DNA from: Rhizobium sp. 2MFCol3.1
Lineage (GTDB): Bacteria > Pseudomonadota > Alphaproteobacteria > Rhizobiales > Rhizobiaceae
Length of the DNA: 45,533 nucleotides
NCBI RefSeq assembly: GCF_000377565.1
Contig: NZ_KB898381.1
Coordinates: 1 to 45,533 of the forward strand
Direction of reading: 5' to 3'
This document shows positions 16,920 to 25,513 of the stretch, piece by piece. The notes below the pieces were generated by a model that did not search any database, was not told the DNA's origin, and saw nothing but the letters and a program-made list of their open reading frames with translations. The position numbers and the translations under genes were made by a program. The first letter of the stretch is position 1; every line of letters starts with the position of its first letter.

Positions 16920-17079
16920 AGTCCCCTCCCCAACCCCTCCCCACAAGGGGGAGGGGCTCGCTGGGCGCGCCCTCTCTACGAAACAGAAACCTCTCAAAGA
17001 TCGCCAGTTGCGCGACCTTGCGCGGACGGTGCCACGACTTAGCCCCTCCCCCTTGTGGGGAGGGGTTGGGGAGGGGACT
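16920..17079. repeat. 160-bp inverted-repeat element, copy 1
   Basis: Perfect 39-bp inverted ends lie at 16920-16958 and 17041-17079, beginning AGTCCCCTCC. The interior is 82 bases and non-coding. A second copy lies at 22261-22420, with related ends and conserved bases just inside them (GCTGGGC near the left arm, GCCACGA near the right). It resembles a small non-autonomous or palindromic rhizobial repeat. It separates the ROK kinase from the convergent RND gene. Confidence 0.75.
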
Positions 17080-17122
17080 TGTCACGAACTTTGAGGAAGC
17101 TTTAGCCCCATACGCACAAACC

Positions 17123-17150
17123 AAAAACGGCGCGGTTCTCACCGCGCCGT
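17123..17150 (-). terminator. Factor-independent terminator of the RND efflux operon
   Basis: On the minus strand, ACGGCGCGG and CCGCGCCGT (17142-17150 and 17027+100 to 17135) form a perfect 9-bp stem with a six-base loop, immediately followed by five T residues (17123-17127). It lies nine bases past the RND stop codon. Confidence 0.85.
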
Positions 17151-17158
17151 CCGCATTC

Positions 17159-20100
17159 TCACTCCGCCGCCATCGCCGGCGGATGCCGGTGATCAACCGC
17201 GTCATCCTCACCGGATGACACAGCCTCATCCTCCTTGCCCTTCGGCTCCTTGCCGAAGAACAGCGCATAGGCCGCCGGCAGAACCAGGATCGTCAGCACG
17301 GTCGCGACCAGGATGCCGCCCATCATGGCGTAGGCGAGCGGGCCCCAGAAGACGCCGCGCGAGATCGGGATCAGCGCGAGAACCGCCGTCAGCGCCGTCA
17401 GCATGATCGGGCGGAAACGGCGCACGGCCGCGCCGACGATCGCTTCCTGCCGATGCATGCCCGCCTTGATGTCCTGGTCGATCTGATCGATCAGGATGAT
17501 CGAGTTGCGGATGATGATGCCAAGCAGCGCGATGACGCCGAGGATCGCGACGAAGCCGAACGGCGCGCCGGAGATCAGGAGAGCTGCTGCGGCACCAATG
17601 ATCCCAAGCGGACCGGTCGCCAGCACCAGCATCGCCTTGCCGAAGTGCTGCAGCTGCGCCATCAGGAGCAGCACGATCACGACGAGCATGATCGGCGCCT
17701 TGGCGGCGATCGAGGCCTGGCTTTCGGCCGAATCCTCGGCACCGCCCTGGATCTCCACCTTGTAGCCGGCAGGCAGGCTGTCGCGCAGCGGCTGCAGGTC
17801 GGCATACATCTTCATGACCACGTCGTTCGACTGCACGCCATCAGGCAGCGTTGCGCGCACGCTGATCGTCGGCAGGCGGTCACGCCGCCATTCGATGCCC
17901 TGCTCGAGAACCGGCACCACCTTGGCGATCTGCGAGACCGGCACGAAGCCGCCGAAATCCGTCGGCACGTAGACCGAGTTGACGGCCGACAGCAGCGAGC
18001 GATTGGCTTCCGGCTCGCGGGCGACGATCGACACCGTCTCCTCGCCATCGCGGAAATCGTCGAGCGGCGCGCCGGACATCGCCGTCTGCAGCATCTGGCG
18101 GACGCGTTGCGAGGTGACGCCGAGCGCACGGGCGCGGTCCTGGTCGATCACCAGCTTCATTGCCGGCACCTGCTCCAGCCAGTCGTCGTGGATGGCGCCG
18201 AGCAGCGGATTTTCCTGGAACTTCGCCTTCACCTCGTCGGCGATCTTGCGCACTTCCTGGCGATCCGGACCCATGACGCGCATCTGCACCGGCCAGCCGG
18301 TCGGCGGGCCAAGGAAGAGACGATCGACCTTGCCGCGGATATCGGGGAAGTCCTCGGCAAGAATGGTCCTGAGCTTGACGATCAGTCGTTCGCGGGCCGG
18401 TTCGTCATTGGCCATGATCAGCAGCTGCGCGAAATTCGGGTTCGGAAGCTGCTGGTCGAGCGGCAGGAAGAAGCGCGGTGCGCCTTCGCCGATATAGGTG
18501 GCGACGAACTTCTTGTCCTTGTCGTCCATGATCTTGGCTTCGAGCGCCTTCGATTGCGTCTCGACTTCCTTGATGCTGGTGCCCTCTGGCAGCCAGAGAT
18601 CGACGAGGATTTCGGGGCGCGAGGACTGCGGGAAGAAGTTCTGCGGAATGAACTGGAAGGCCCAGAGGCTGGTGGCGAAGGTGACCAGCGTCATCGCAAC
18701 CACGATGATCCGATGGCGCACGGCCCAGCCGACCGTCGATCGCAGCCGTCGATAGAAGCTGGTGTCGAAGGCATCATGATGCGCGCCGCCGGCATGCTGG
18801 CGCTGCTTCAGGATCATGTAGCCGAGCCACGGCGTGAAATAGACCGCGACGAACCACGAGACCACGAGCGCGATACCGACGACGTAGAACAGCGTGCGAA
18901 CATACTCGCCCGCGGTGGAGGCCGCGAAGCCAACCGGAATGAACCCGGCCGTGGTGATCAGCGTGCCCGTCAACATCGGAAAGGCGGTGGACGAATAGGC
19001 GAAACTCGCCGCCTCGATCTTCACCAACCCCTCTTCGAGCTTTCGCTCCATCAACTCGACCACGATCATCGCGTCGTCGACAAGCAGGCCGAGCGCGATG
19101 ATCAACGCACCCAGCGAAATGCGCTGCAGGTCGATGCCGAGCTCGTACATGATGGCGAAGGTGGCAGCCAGCACCAGCGGAATGGCAATCGCGATGACGA
19201 GGCCCGAACGCCAGCCGATCGACAGGAACGAGACGACGAGAACGATGGCCAGCGCTTCGCCCAGCGCATGCATGAACTCGCTGACCGCATCGGTCACCAC
19301 GTCGGGCTGGTTGGAGATCTGATCGACCGAGACGCCGTAGGGCAGCGATTCCTCGAAGCGCTTGTAGGTCGCTTCGACATCCTTGCCGACATCGGTGACC
19401 TTGTAGCCCTTGGCCATGACGACGCCGACCTGGACGCTCTCATGACCATTGAAGCGGTATTTGCGCTGATAGGGATCTTCGAGACCGGAATAGACGGTGG
19501 CGATATCGCCGAGGCGGGTCACCTGGTTGCCGGCCTTGAGCCGGAGCTCACGAATATCCGCGGCCTTGGTCACGTCGCCTTCGACGGCGATGCGAACCGA
19601 GCGCGTGCCCGTATCGACGGAACCGGCGGGGTCGACGCTGTTCTGGCCCTTGATGGCGTTCTGCAGGTCGACGATCGTCAGGCCGCGTTCGGCAAGCGCC
19701 TGCGAGGACACGTCGATGAAGATCTTCTCCGGCTGATCGCCGATGATCACGGCCTTCTCGACCCCCGGCGTCGTCAGCAGCATGTCGCGCGCCTGGATCG
19801 CGAATTTCTTCAGTTCCGGATAGCTGTAGCCATCGCCGCTGATCGATTGCAGCGTGATGAAAGTATCGCCGAACTCGTCGTTGAAATAGGGGCCGAGCAG
19901 GCCTGACGGCAGCTCGTTGGAAATATCGCCGACCTTCTTGCGCACCTGGTAGAAGGCGTCGGCGACTTCAGCACCGTTGGTATCGCCCTTGATCTGCAGC
20001 GTGATGACGGCGGAGCCGGCGCGCGTATAGGATTTCACCCAGTCGATATGCGGGGTTTCCTGCAGCTTGCGCTCGATCTTGTTGACGACCTGATCCTGCA

Positions 20101-20305
20101 TTTCCTGGATCGAGGCGCCCGGCCACACGGCCTGCACCACCATGACGCGGAAGGTGAAATCGGGGTCTTCCTTCTGCCCCATGCGCATCAGCCCGAGCAC
20201 GCCGGTGATGAGGATCAGGCCGAACAGGAAGCGCGCGATGCTCGGATGACCGATTGCCCAGCGCGACAGGTTGAAGGGCTTCTTCTCGGTGGTGGAGTTG
20301 TCCAT
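17159..20305 (-). CDS. RND-family efflux pump, inner-membrane subunit
   Basis: 1048 residues, normal for an RND pump. A hydrophobic segment follows the N terminus (IARFLFGLILITGVLGL), then a periplasmic porter domain. Membrane segments 2-6 include the proton-relay Asp410/Asp411 in GLLVDDAMIVVELMERK. A second porter loop and membrane segments 8-12 follow, ending VLPAAYALFFGKEPKG. It belongs to the AcrB/CzcA superfamily; the sequence does not settle drug versus other substrates. It is the third gene of tetR-adaptor-pump. No outer-membrane channel gene is present, so a TolC supplied elsewhere is expected. Confidence 0.95.
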   Translation of the reverse strand: MDNSTTEKKPFNLSRWAIGHPSIARFLFGLILITGVLGLMRMGQKEDPDFTFRVMVVQAVWPGASIQEMQDQVVNKIERKLQETPHIDWVKSYTRAGSAVITLQIKGDTNGAEVADAFYQVRKKVGDISNELPSGLLGPYFNDEFGDTFITLQSISGDGYSYPELKKFAIQARDMLLTTPGVEKAVIIGDQPEKIFIDVSSQALAERGLTIVDLQNAIKGQNSVDPAGSVDTGTRSVRIAVEGDVTKAADIRELRLKAGNQVTRLGDIATVYSGLEDPYQRKYRFNGHESVQVGVVMAKGYKVTDVGKDVEATYKRFEESLPYGVSVDQISNQPDVVTDAVSEFMHALGEALAIVLVVSFLSIGWRSGLVIAIAIPLVLAATFAIMYELGIDLQRISLGALIIALGLLVDDAMIVVELMERKLEEGLVKIEAASFAYSSTAFPMLTGTLITTAGFIPVGFAASTAGEYVRTLFYVVGIALVVSWFVAVYFTPWLGYMILKQRQHAGGAHHDAFDTSFYRRLRSTVGWAVRHRIIVVAMTLVTFATSLWAFQFIPQNFFPQSSRPEILVDLWLPEGTSIKEVETQSKALEAKIMDDKDKKFVATYIGEGAPRFFLPLDQQLPNPNFAQLLIMANDEPARERLIVKLRTILAEDFPDIRGKVDRLFLGPPTGWPVQMRVMGPDRQEVRKIADEVKAKFQENPLLGAIHDDWLEQVPAMKLVIDQDRARALGVTSQRVRQMLQTAMSGAPLDDFRDGEETVSIVAREPEANRSLLSAVNSVYVPTDFGGFVPVSQIAKVVPVLEQGIEWRRDRLPTISVRATLPDGVQSNDVVMKMYADLQPLRDSLPAGYKVEIQGGAEDSAESQASIAAKAPIMLVVIVLLLMAQLQHFGKAMLVLATGPLGIIGAAAALLISGAPFGFVAILGVIALLGIIIRNSIILIDQIDQDIKAGMHRQEAIVGAAVRRFRPIMLTALTAVLALIPISRGVFWGPLAYAMMGGILVATVLTILVLPAAYALFFGKEPKGKEDEAVSSGEDDAVDHRHPPAMAAE

Positions 20306-20329
20306 TGTCCCGTTCCCTCTCCTGACCGC

Positions 20330-21478
20330 TTAGCGAACGACGTCGCCGGTCTCGGCCGCAGTTTCGGCGGATGCCGACTGCTGGCCCGGCAGCTTGACCT
20401 TGAGATTGTCGGTCATGAACTGCGTGCCGGCGGCAACCACGAGATCGCCGGTCTTCAACCCGTCGGCGATATTGACGCCGTCACCGGTGAAATCGGCGAT
20501 CGTGACGTCGCGGGGATGCACGGTCTGCTGGTCGCGATCGACCACCCAGACGATCTTTTTCCCATCCTTCTCGGCAAGCGCCGCGAGCGGGATGGCGACA
20601 TGGGTATTGGCGTTGCTGACACTGGCCTCGATCGTCGCCGTCATGCCAAGCAGGACGCGATCGTCATGCGGCAGGCTCACACGAACAGCGAATGTGCGCG
20701 ACTGCGCGTCCGCGCTGCCGGAGACTTCACGCACCTTGCCGTCGAGCACCAGCTTGGCCGAAGACCAGAAGCTCGCCTTGACCGTCTTGCCCGGCTTGAA
20801 CTCGGCGATGTCGTTCTCAGGCACCGCGATCTGCACTTCCTTTTCGCCGTCGAGCGCGACGGTCGCAACAGGCGTGCCGGCGGCGACGACCGTGCCGGTA
20901 TCGGCGCTGATCGCCGTCACGATGCCGCTCTGGTCGGCCTTCAGCTCGGCGTAGCTCACCTGGTTTTTCGCCTGATCGAGAGAGGAGCGAGCCGCGTCGC
21001 GCGTGGAGACGGCCTGGTCATAGCTGAGCGACGCCTGCTCGAGCTGCGACTTCGCCGTCACGCTCTTGTCGAACAGCTGCTGAGCGCGCTTGTTGGCGAG
21101 ATCCGCCGTGCCGACGCCCTTTTCGGCCGCCGCCAGATTGGCTTCCGCCGTCTTCGTCGCGAGCTCGTAGTCGGTGGCGTCGATGCGCGCGATCACGTCA
21201 CCCGGCTGGACACGGTCGCCGATATTCACGCGTCGCTCGGTGATCTTGCCGGCCACGCGAAAGCCGAGGTTCATCTCGACGCGCGCCTTCACCGCACCGG
21301 AATAATCGAGCGCTCGGGTCTCGCCGGCCTTGGCGATTTCCACGACCTTGACCGGCCGCAGGATCTCCTTGGTCTCTGCCTTCTTCTCTTCGCTGCAGCT
21401 TGAAAGCGCGAGCGAAACGGCACCGACAAGGACCAGACTGGCAACGGACGGCAACTTGACTGTCTTCAGCGAAATCAT
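20330..21478 (-). CDS. Efflux periplasmic adaptor (HlyD/AcrA-type membrane fusion lipoprotein)
   Basis: 382 residues. A lipoprotein signal with lipobox LSSC (Cys about 27) anchors it to the inner membrane. The lipoyl-like halves are GFRVAGKITERRVNIGDRVQ and ADQSGIVTAISADTGTVV, flanking an alpha-helical hairpin (LAAAEKGVGTADLANKRAQQ onward). A beta-barrel and membrane-proximal domain follow. I chose the ATG at 21478 because GGGAG precedes it; an upstream start would overlap the tetR coding region. It bridges the RND pump to an outer-membrane channel. Confidence 0.94.
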   Translation of the reverse strand: MISLKTVKLPSVASLVLVGAVSLALSSCSEEKKAETKEILRPVKVVEIAKAGETRALDYSGAVKARVEMNLGFRVAGKITERRVNIGDRVQPGDVIARIDATDYELATKTAEANLAAAEKGVGTADLANKRAQQLFDKSVTAKSQLEQASLSYDQAVSTRDAARSSLDQAKNQVSYAELKADQSGIVTAISADTGTVVAAGTPVATVALDGEKEVQIAVPENDIAEFKPGKTVKASFWSSAKLVLDGKVREVSGSADAQSRTFAVRVSLPHDDRVLLGMTATIEASVSNANTHVAIPLAALAEKDGKKIVWVVDRDQQTVHPRDVTIADFTGDGVNIADGLKTGDLVVAAGTQFMTDNLKVKLPGQQSASAETAAETGDVVR

Positions 21479-21534
21479 CTTTCGCACTCCCGGTATGTTT
21501 GTGTGTTGAATAGATTGGCGGCTGTACCGCCGGA

Positions 21535-22143
21535 TTATTTCTTCAGAGCCCTGATGGAGAAGTCGATCAGCTCGTCCACCGTCGCTCGGTTGGTCTTGGC
21601 AAGACATTGCGCCACCATGATCGGGTGGCAGAGCGTCACCGTGGCGGCGCCAAAGCAGCGCGACGCGACGGCAGGATCCTGATCGACGAACTCGCCGGTC
21701 TCGATACCCTCGCGGATCACCTCGGCCAGCAGATCGTGAATGCTGTCGACGTGCCTCTCGATGACATGCCAGTCACGCTCGATGGCGACGACCACCATCT
21801 CGTGCACCTTTTCCTGGTCGAGCATGGTCTCGACCGTCATCTGGTACTGCCCGCGCACGAAGCGGCTGAGCCGCTCGGAAGCGCTGAGCGGCAGATGGCA
21901 GATCTCGTAGGCCTGCTGGTAGCTGGCCGCGAGCATGCGCCCGCAGATCGCCTGGTGGATTTCTATTTTCGAGGAGAAGAAGCGATAGACATTGGCCGGA
22001 GACATGCCGAGATCGCGGGCGATATCGGCGACCGTGGTCTTGGCGTAGCCATAGTGACGAAACAGCCGCTCGGCCGCATCGAGAATGCGGGTCGCATTCT
22101 CCTGTCTTGTCGCTTCGAGAATGCTTTCAGCGGTGTCGCTCAT
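21535..22143 (-). CDS. TetR-family regulator of the efflux operon
   Basis: 202 residues. The N-terminal TetR helix-turn-helix (ILDAAERLFRHYGYAKTTVA, then DIARDLGMSPANVYRFFSSK) spans about residues 19-66. A helical ligand-binding C-terminal domain follows, with the DWHVIERHVDSIHDLLAEVI region. It is the first gene of the minus-strand tetR-adaptor-RND group, with 56 bases to the adaptor. A strong palindrome overlaps its promoter, so it very likely represses its own operon until a pump substrate binds. Confidence 0.93.
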   Translation of the reverse strand: MSDTAESILEATRQENATRILDAAERLFRHYGYAKTTVADIARDLGMSPANVYRFFSSKIEIHQAICGRMLAASYQQAYEICHLPLSASERLSRFVRGQYQMTVETMLDQEKVHEMVVVAIERDWHVIERHVDSIHDLLAEVIREGIETGEFVDQDPAVASRCFGAATVTLCHPIMVAQCLAKTNRATVDELIDFSIRALKK

Positions 22144-22161
22144 GATCTCTGCCGTGTTGAT

Positions 22162-22197
22162 TTACGACTGACGATTTTTGAATTTCGTCAGTCGTAA
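22162..22197 (-). promoter_or_regulatory. Candidate TetR operator upstream of the efflux operon
   Basis: TTACGACTGACGA (22162-22174) and its exact complement (22185-22197) form a 13-bp inverted repeat around a ten-base AT-rich centre, 19 bases before the tetR ATG. It covers the -10 box and start of a promoter with TTGACA at 22214-22219 and TACGAC 17 bases further. Confidence 0.7.
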
Positions 22198-22219
22198 GGC
22201 ATCAGGAGACGATTGTCAA
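22191..22219 (-). promoter_or_regulatory. Predicted promoter of tetR-adaptor-RND
   Basis: On the minus strand, perfect TTGACA (22219-22214), 17-base spacing and a weak -10 TACGAC (22196-22191). The -10 lies within the right arm of the palindromic operator. Confidence 0.5.
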
Positions 22220-22260
22220 TCTTTTGCGTTGCGGCAGATCCCCCTCCTCGCCCTCGCAAA

Positions 22261-22420
22261 AGTCCCCTCCCCAACCCCTCCCACAAGGGGGAGGGGCTTT
22301 GCTGGGCACGATGTCTTGCCCAAAGCCGCAAGCTCTCAACCGCCGCTGTGAGGGCATTGGGCACGTACGATGCCACGAGTTAGCCCCTCCCCCTTGTGGG
22401 GAGGGGTTGGGGAGGGGTCT
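22261..22420. repeat. 160-bp inverted-repeat element, copy 2
   Basis: Left arm 22261-22298 and right arm 22382-22420 are inverted repeats of 38 and 39 bases with one C missing in the left arm and one terminal change. Ends and flanking inner bases match copy 1 at 16920-17079, while most of the interior differs. Like copy 1, it lies just outside a terminator of a minus-strand gene (osmC). Confidence 0.75.
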
Positions 22421-22438
22421 TCGCCACACCCACAAACG

Positions 22439-22469
22439 AAAAATGCCGCGGCGCAAGGCACCGCGGCAT
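22439..22469 (-). terminator. Factor-independent terminator of osmC
   Basis: On the minus strand, ATGCCGCGG and CCGCGGCAT form a perfect 9-bp stem (22443-22451 with 22461-22469), followed by five T residues (22439-22443). It lies 24 bases past the osmC stop. Confidence 0.85.
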
Positions 22470-22493
22470 CTCAAACCATCGATAAATACCCGC

Positions 22494-22925
22494 TTACGCC
22501 AGCTGCGCATCCAGCGTGATCGGCACCGCGGCCAGCGCCTTGGAAACCGGGCAACCGGCCTTGGCCTTGCCGGCCAGCTCGATGAAGGTCTTCTCGTCGC
22601 AGTTCGGGACCGTGCCGCGCAGCGTCAAGAGGATGGCGCTGATCGCGAAGCCGCCCTCGACGCTCTCGAGCGTCACCTTCGCCGTCGTTTCCATGCTGGT
22701 TGCGGTAAAGCCGGCCTCGCCGAGGATGAGCGAGAGCGCCATGGTGAAGCAGCCCGCATGGGCGGCGCCGATCAGTTCTTCGGGATTGGTGCCCGGGAGA
22801 CCTTCGAAGCGGCTGGCAAAGCCATAGGGGTAGGATTTGAGCGCGCCGCTCTGCGTCGAGATCTGACCCTTGCCGTCCTTGATGCCGCCCGACCACTGTG
22901 CGGAACCTGTGCGATTGATCTGCAT
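22494..22925 (-). CDS. osmC: OsmC-family peroxiredoxin
   Basis: 143 residues, the family length. The two redox cysteines are Cys59 in AAHAGCFTMAL and Cys125 in KAKAGCPVSKAL; the PEELIGAAHAGCF block around the first is the OsmC hallmark. GTNPEELIGAAHAG groups it with OsmC rather than Ohr. It reduces organic and inorganic hydroperoxides in the cytoplasm. The gene appears to be transcribed alone, with its own terminator. Confidence 0.94.
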   Translation of the reverse strand: MQINRTGSAQWSGGIKDGKGQISTQSGALKSYPYGFASRFEGLPGTNPEELIGAAHAGCFTMALSLILGEAGFTATSMETTAKVTLESVEGGFAISAILLTLRGTVPNCDEKTFIELAGKAKAGCPVSKALAAVPITLDAQLA

Positions 22926-23078
22926 GCCGTTCTCCTGTTGGACTGAGTGTTCTCCAACGCAGCGACCCGCCGCGTCATCCGGTCAAGAGGCGCGAAAACC
23001 CCTTCGCCCGAGCATATAAGCCTCTAATCCAGGAAGGCGACAGTCTTGTAAAATTTGATTGCATCCGTGCTGCGCTGA

Positions 23079-24299
23079 TCAGCGGATCGTGCCCGCCGTC
23101 TCCAGCGTGAAGAGTTCCTGCGGCCGCTGCACGCCGCGCAGCGCGTAGCGCCCGACGCAGGCCAACGCCCCGCGCTCGGCTTCAGGAACGGCGGCGGCGA
23201 AATCGGACGACATCAGCACGTTGAAATCGACGGACCGGCAAAGCGAGGCGATGCGGCTGACCTCGTTGACGGCGGGGCCGATGACCGTGAAGTCGAGCCG
23301 CTCCTGGCTGCCGATATTGCCGTAGAACACGTCGCCGATATGCAGGCCGATATAGACGTCGGTGGTCGGCCGCTCCTCGAAGGCGCGCTCATTGTTCAGC
23401 GTCACCAATCGCTCGTGCAACACCCGTTCGGCCTTCAGCGCCGCCGAACAGGCGTCGGCCGGCGCGTCGGCCTTGAAGATCGCCAGCACCCCGTCGCCGA
23501 TCAGCTTCAGCACATTGCCGCCGGCCTCATGCACCGCCGTGATGACGAGATCGCTATAGGCGTTCAGCATCGGCAGGATTTCCTCGGGCGAGGCGCTGTC
23601 GGAGATCTTCGTGTAGTTCACCAGATCCGAGAACCACAGCACCGCCGAAATCCGCTCCGACTTGCCCCGGCTGATCTTGCCATCCAGCACCTGGCGCGCC
23701 GCATCCTCGCCGAGATAGACCTCGGCGATCGTGCGGGCGATGCGCCCGAGCGCGATGCACTTGATCGCCAGCGCCAGAACCGGCGCCAGCTTGCGCAGCA
23801 CCATCATATGCTGATCGGAAAACCCTTCCTGATGGCGTGTGGCGAAATGCACGAAGAAGCAATCCATCTCGCCGATCGTGCCGGCCTTGTCGAACTTGCG
23901 CACCATCGCGACAAAATCTGTATGCCCTTCCGCCTGCATCGTATCCAGCATATAGAAATCGGCCGGATCACCGAACGCGAGCCGCCGGCGAACCTCGTTC
24001 TCGGAGCCTGTCCAAAGATGATAGAATGCCGAGCGTTGCCAGTTTTCCAGCGAGTTCCCATCGCCGCCCATCGGGCCATAGGCAAACTCGGGCTCGACAT
24101 CCTGCTCGCTATCCCAGCGAAAGGCGCGCCCCTCATGCACCGGGTGCAGCGTATCCATCAGCGCCAGGCTGCGGTCTAGCGGAAGGCCAAGCCTGCGGCA
24201 GGTGTCGCAGAAGCCGGTCAGCAACTCTGTTTCAGTCGCGCCATTCAGACCCTGCTCCGTCAGCCACGTCGCAACCGTACCGATATCACTGTATTCCAT
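23079..24299 (-). CDS. Class III adenylate/guanylate cyclase with N-terminal sensor-like region
   Basis: 406 residues. A C-terminal CHD catalytic domain (about 212-400) has metal Asp225 in WFSDLVNYTK and Asp269 in GDGVLAIF. It has Lys265 in VLKLIGDG, as in adenylate-type enzymes, and VIGPAVNEVSR near the end. The first 200 residues contain no domain I can name; no membrane segment or signal peptide is obvious, so it is probably cytoplasmic. The ATG at 24299 is preferred over one nine codons earlier because AAGGTG lies just ahead. Rhizobia carry many such cyclases; its stimulus is unknown. Confidence 0.88.
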   Translation of the reverse strand: MEYSDIGTVATWLTEQGLNGATETELLTGFCDTCRRLGLPLDRSLALMDTLHPVHEGRAFRWDSEQDVEPEFAYGPMGGDGNSLENWQRSAFYHLWTGSENEVRRRLAFGDPADFYMLDTMQAEGHTDFVAMVRKFDKAGTIGEMDCFFVHFATRHQEGFSDQHMMVLRKLAPVLALAIKCIALGRIARTIAEVYLGEDAARQVLDGKISRGKSERISAVLWFSDLVNYTKISDSASPEEILPMLNAYSDLVITAVHEAGGNVLKLIGDGVLAIFKADAPADACSAALKAERVLHERLVTLNNERAFEERPTTDVYIGLHIGDVFYGNIGSQERLDFTVIGPAVNEVSRIASLCRSVDFNVLMSSDFAAAVPEAERGALACVGRYALRGVQRPQELFTLETAGTIR

Positions 24300-24391
24300 G
24301 CCACATTCACCTTGTCTGATACGCAAGCCTTACCGTGATTTGACGACCGACGGAACGGCAAAGCTGACAAACGTCATGTCCCGCCGCAATC

Positions 24392-25408
24392 TCATACCGG
24401 CATATTGTAAGGTGTGATGATTTCCACCGCCGACAAGGATGCCGGCGCGATACGTCCGGAAACACCGCGGCTCATCACAGCGCGGAACGCCGTACGCGCA
24501 TCGGAGCGCAGGTCGTGATGCAGTACGAAGCCGATCTTGCCGGCTTTCAAGAGCGCGCGGTTATCGGCATCGAGATCATGCGCGACGAACGCCCGGATCG
24601 GCCGCCCCGCCGCCTCGAATGCCGCCAGCACCGCGCGATTTCCGCCGCCGATCGAATAGACCGCATCGATCGTCTCGTCGGCCGCGATCGCCCGCGCCGC
24701 CAGAATGCCGGTCGCCGCGTCCGTTCCGTGCCCTTCGCTGATCTCGGTAATGCCGATCTCGTGGTATCGCTCGCGGATGACCCGGCGAAAGCCGATCTCG
24801 CGCTCCTCTTCGCCACGGAACCGCCCACTCGAGAGCGTCACCAACACCCGCCCGGGCGCGCCGGCAAACCGCTCGCCGATCAGATAGGCAGCGGTCTCGC
24901 CCGCTGCCCGGTTATCCGCTCCCGCATAGGCGATCCGCGCCGAATTGGGCAGGTCGGTCACCAGCGTCACCACGGGGATGCCCGCCTCCTCCAGTCGCGA
25001 CACGGCGGTGTCGATCTCTGGCACATCCGGCGCCTTCAGCACGACCGCCTTGGTGCCGCGCAGCCGTATCCGGTCGAGAAGTTGGACGATCTCCGCCGGC
25101 TTCATCACCTCGGCGAAGTGAAAGCGGCAGCGAAACACCGTCGGCAGAAAGGTCGCAACTTCAGCCTCAAAGGCGGCGCGGACCGTCGTGCTGAAGCGCT
25201 CGGGCGTTTCCATCACGATGTCGATCGCGATCGTCCGCCCGCCCGCGGCCACCTCCGTCTGCTGCTTCTCAAGCTCGGCGATCGCCGCCCGCACCCGCAG
25301 CTCCGTCTGCCGCCGCACACCCGGCCGGCCGTTCAGCACCCGATCCACCGTTGCCGTGCTCAAGCCCGCCTGAAAGGCGATATCCTTGACGAGAAAGACA
25401 TGCGCCAT
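24392..25408 (-). CDS. LacI-family transcriptional regulator
   Basis: 338 residues. The N-terminal LacI helix-turn-helix is VFLVKDIAFQAGLSTATVDR, then VLNGRPGVRRQTELRV (hinge region to about residue 55). A periplasmic-binding-protein-like effector domain follows, with the EAGIPVVTLVTDLPNSARIAY and IDAVYSIGGGNRAVLAAF regions. It is divergent from the PhyH gene with 105 bases between starts, and so probably controls the PhyH-SDR-SMP30-GH2 cluster. The effector is unknown. Confidence 0.92.
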   Translation of the reverse strand: MAHVFLVKDIAFQAGLSTATVDRVLNGRPGVRRQTELRVRAAIAELEKQQTEVAAGGRTIAIDIVMETPERFSTTVRAAFEAEVATFLPTVFRCRFHFAEVMKPAEIVQLLDRIRLRGTKAVVLKAPDVPEIDTAVSRLEEAGIPVVTLVTDLPNSARIAYAGADNRAAGETAAYLIGERFAGAPGRVLVTLSSGRFRGEEEREIGFRRVIRERYHEIGITEISEGHGTDAATGILAARAIAADETIDAVYSIGGGNRAVLAAFEAAGRPIRAFVAHDLDADNRALLKAGKIGFVLHHDLRSDARTAFRAVMSRGVSGRIAPASLSAVEIITPYNMPV

Positions 25409-25429
25409 GCCGTGAGATTCCGATCCAAT

Positions 25430-25446
25430 TTGATGTATTTTTGATG
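25430..25446. promoter_or_regulatory. TTTGATG direct repeat between lacI and phyH
   Basis: TTTGATG occurs at 25430-25436 and 25440-25446, exactly ten bases apart, 22 bases before the lacI ATG on the other strand. One helical turn of spacing on an AT-rich island fits a protein-binding site, but LacI operators are usually inverted, so this is weak. Confidence 0.3.
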
Positions 25447-25513
25447 GATTCCTGATCTATCACAGCCCTCGCCGCGCCGTATAGTGCCTTCATCAGGAAT
25501 GGAGGAGCATCTG

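Noticed and set aside
17453..19906. Long open frame of 817 codons on the plus strand opposite the RND pump gene
   Set aside because: It is an antisense shadow of a GC-rich gene; the translation is Arg/His/Asp-rich low-complexity protein with no domain, and no ribosome site.
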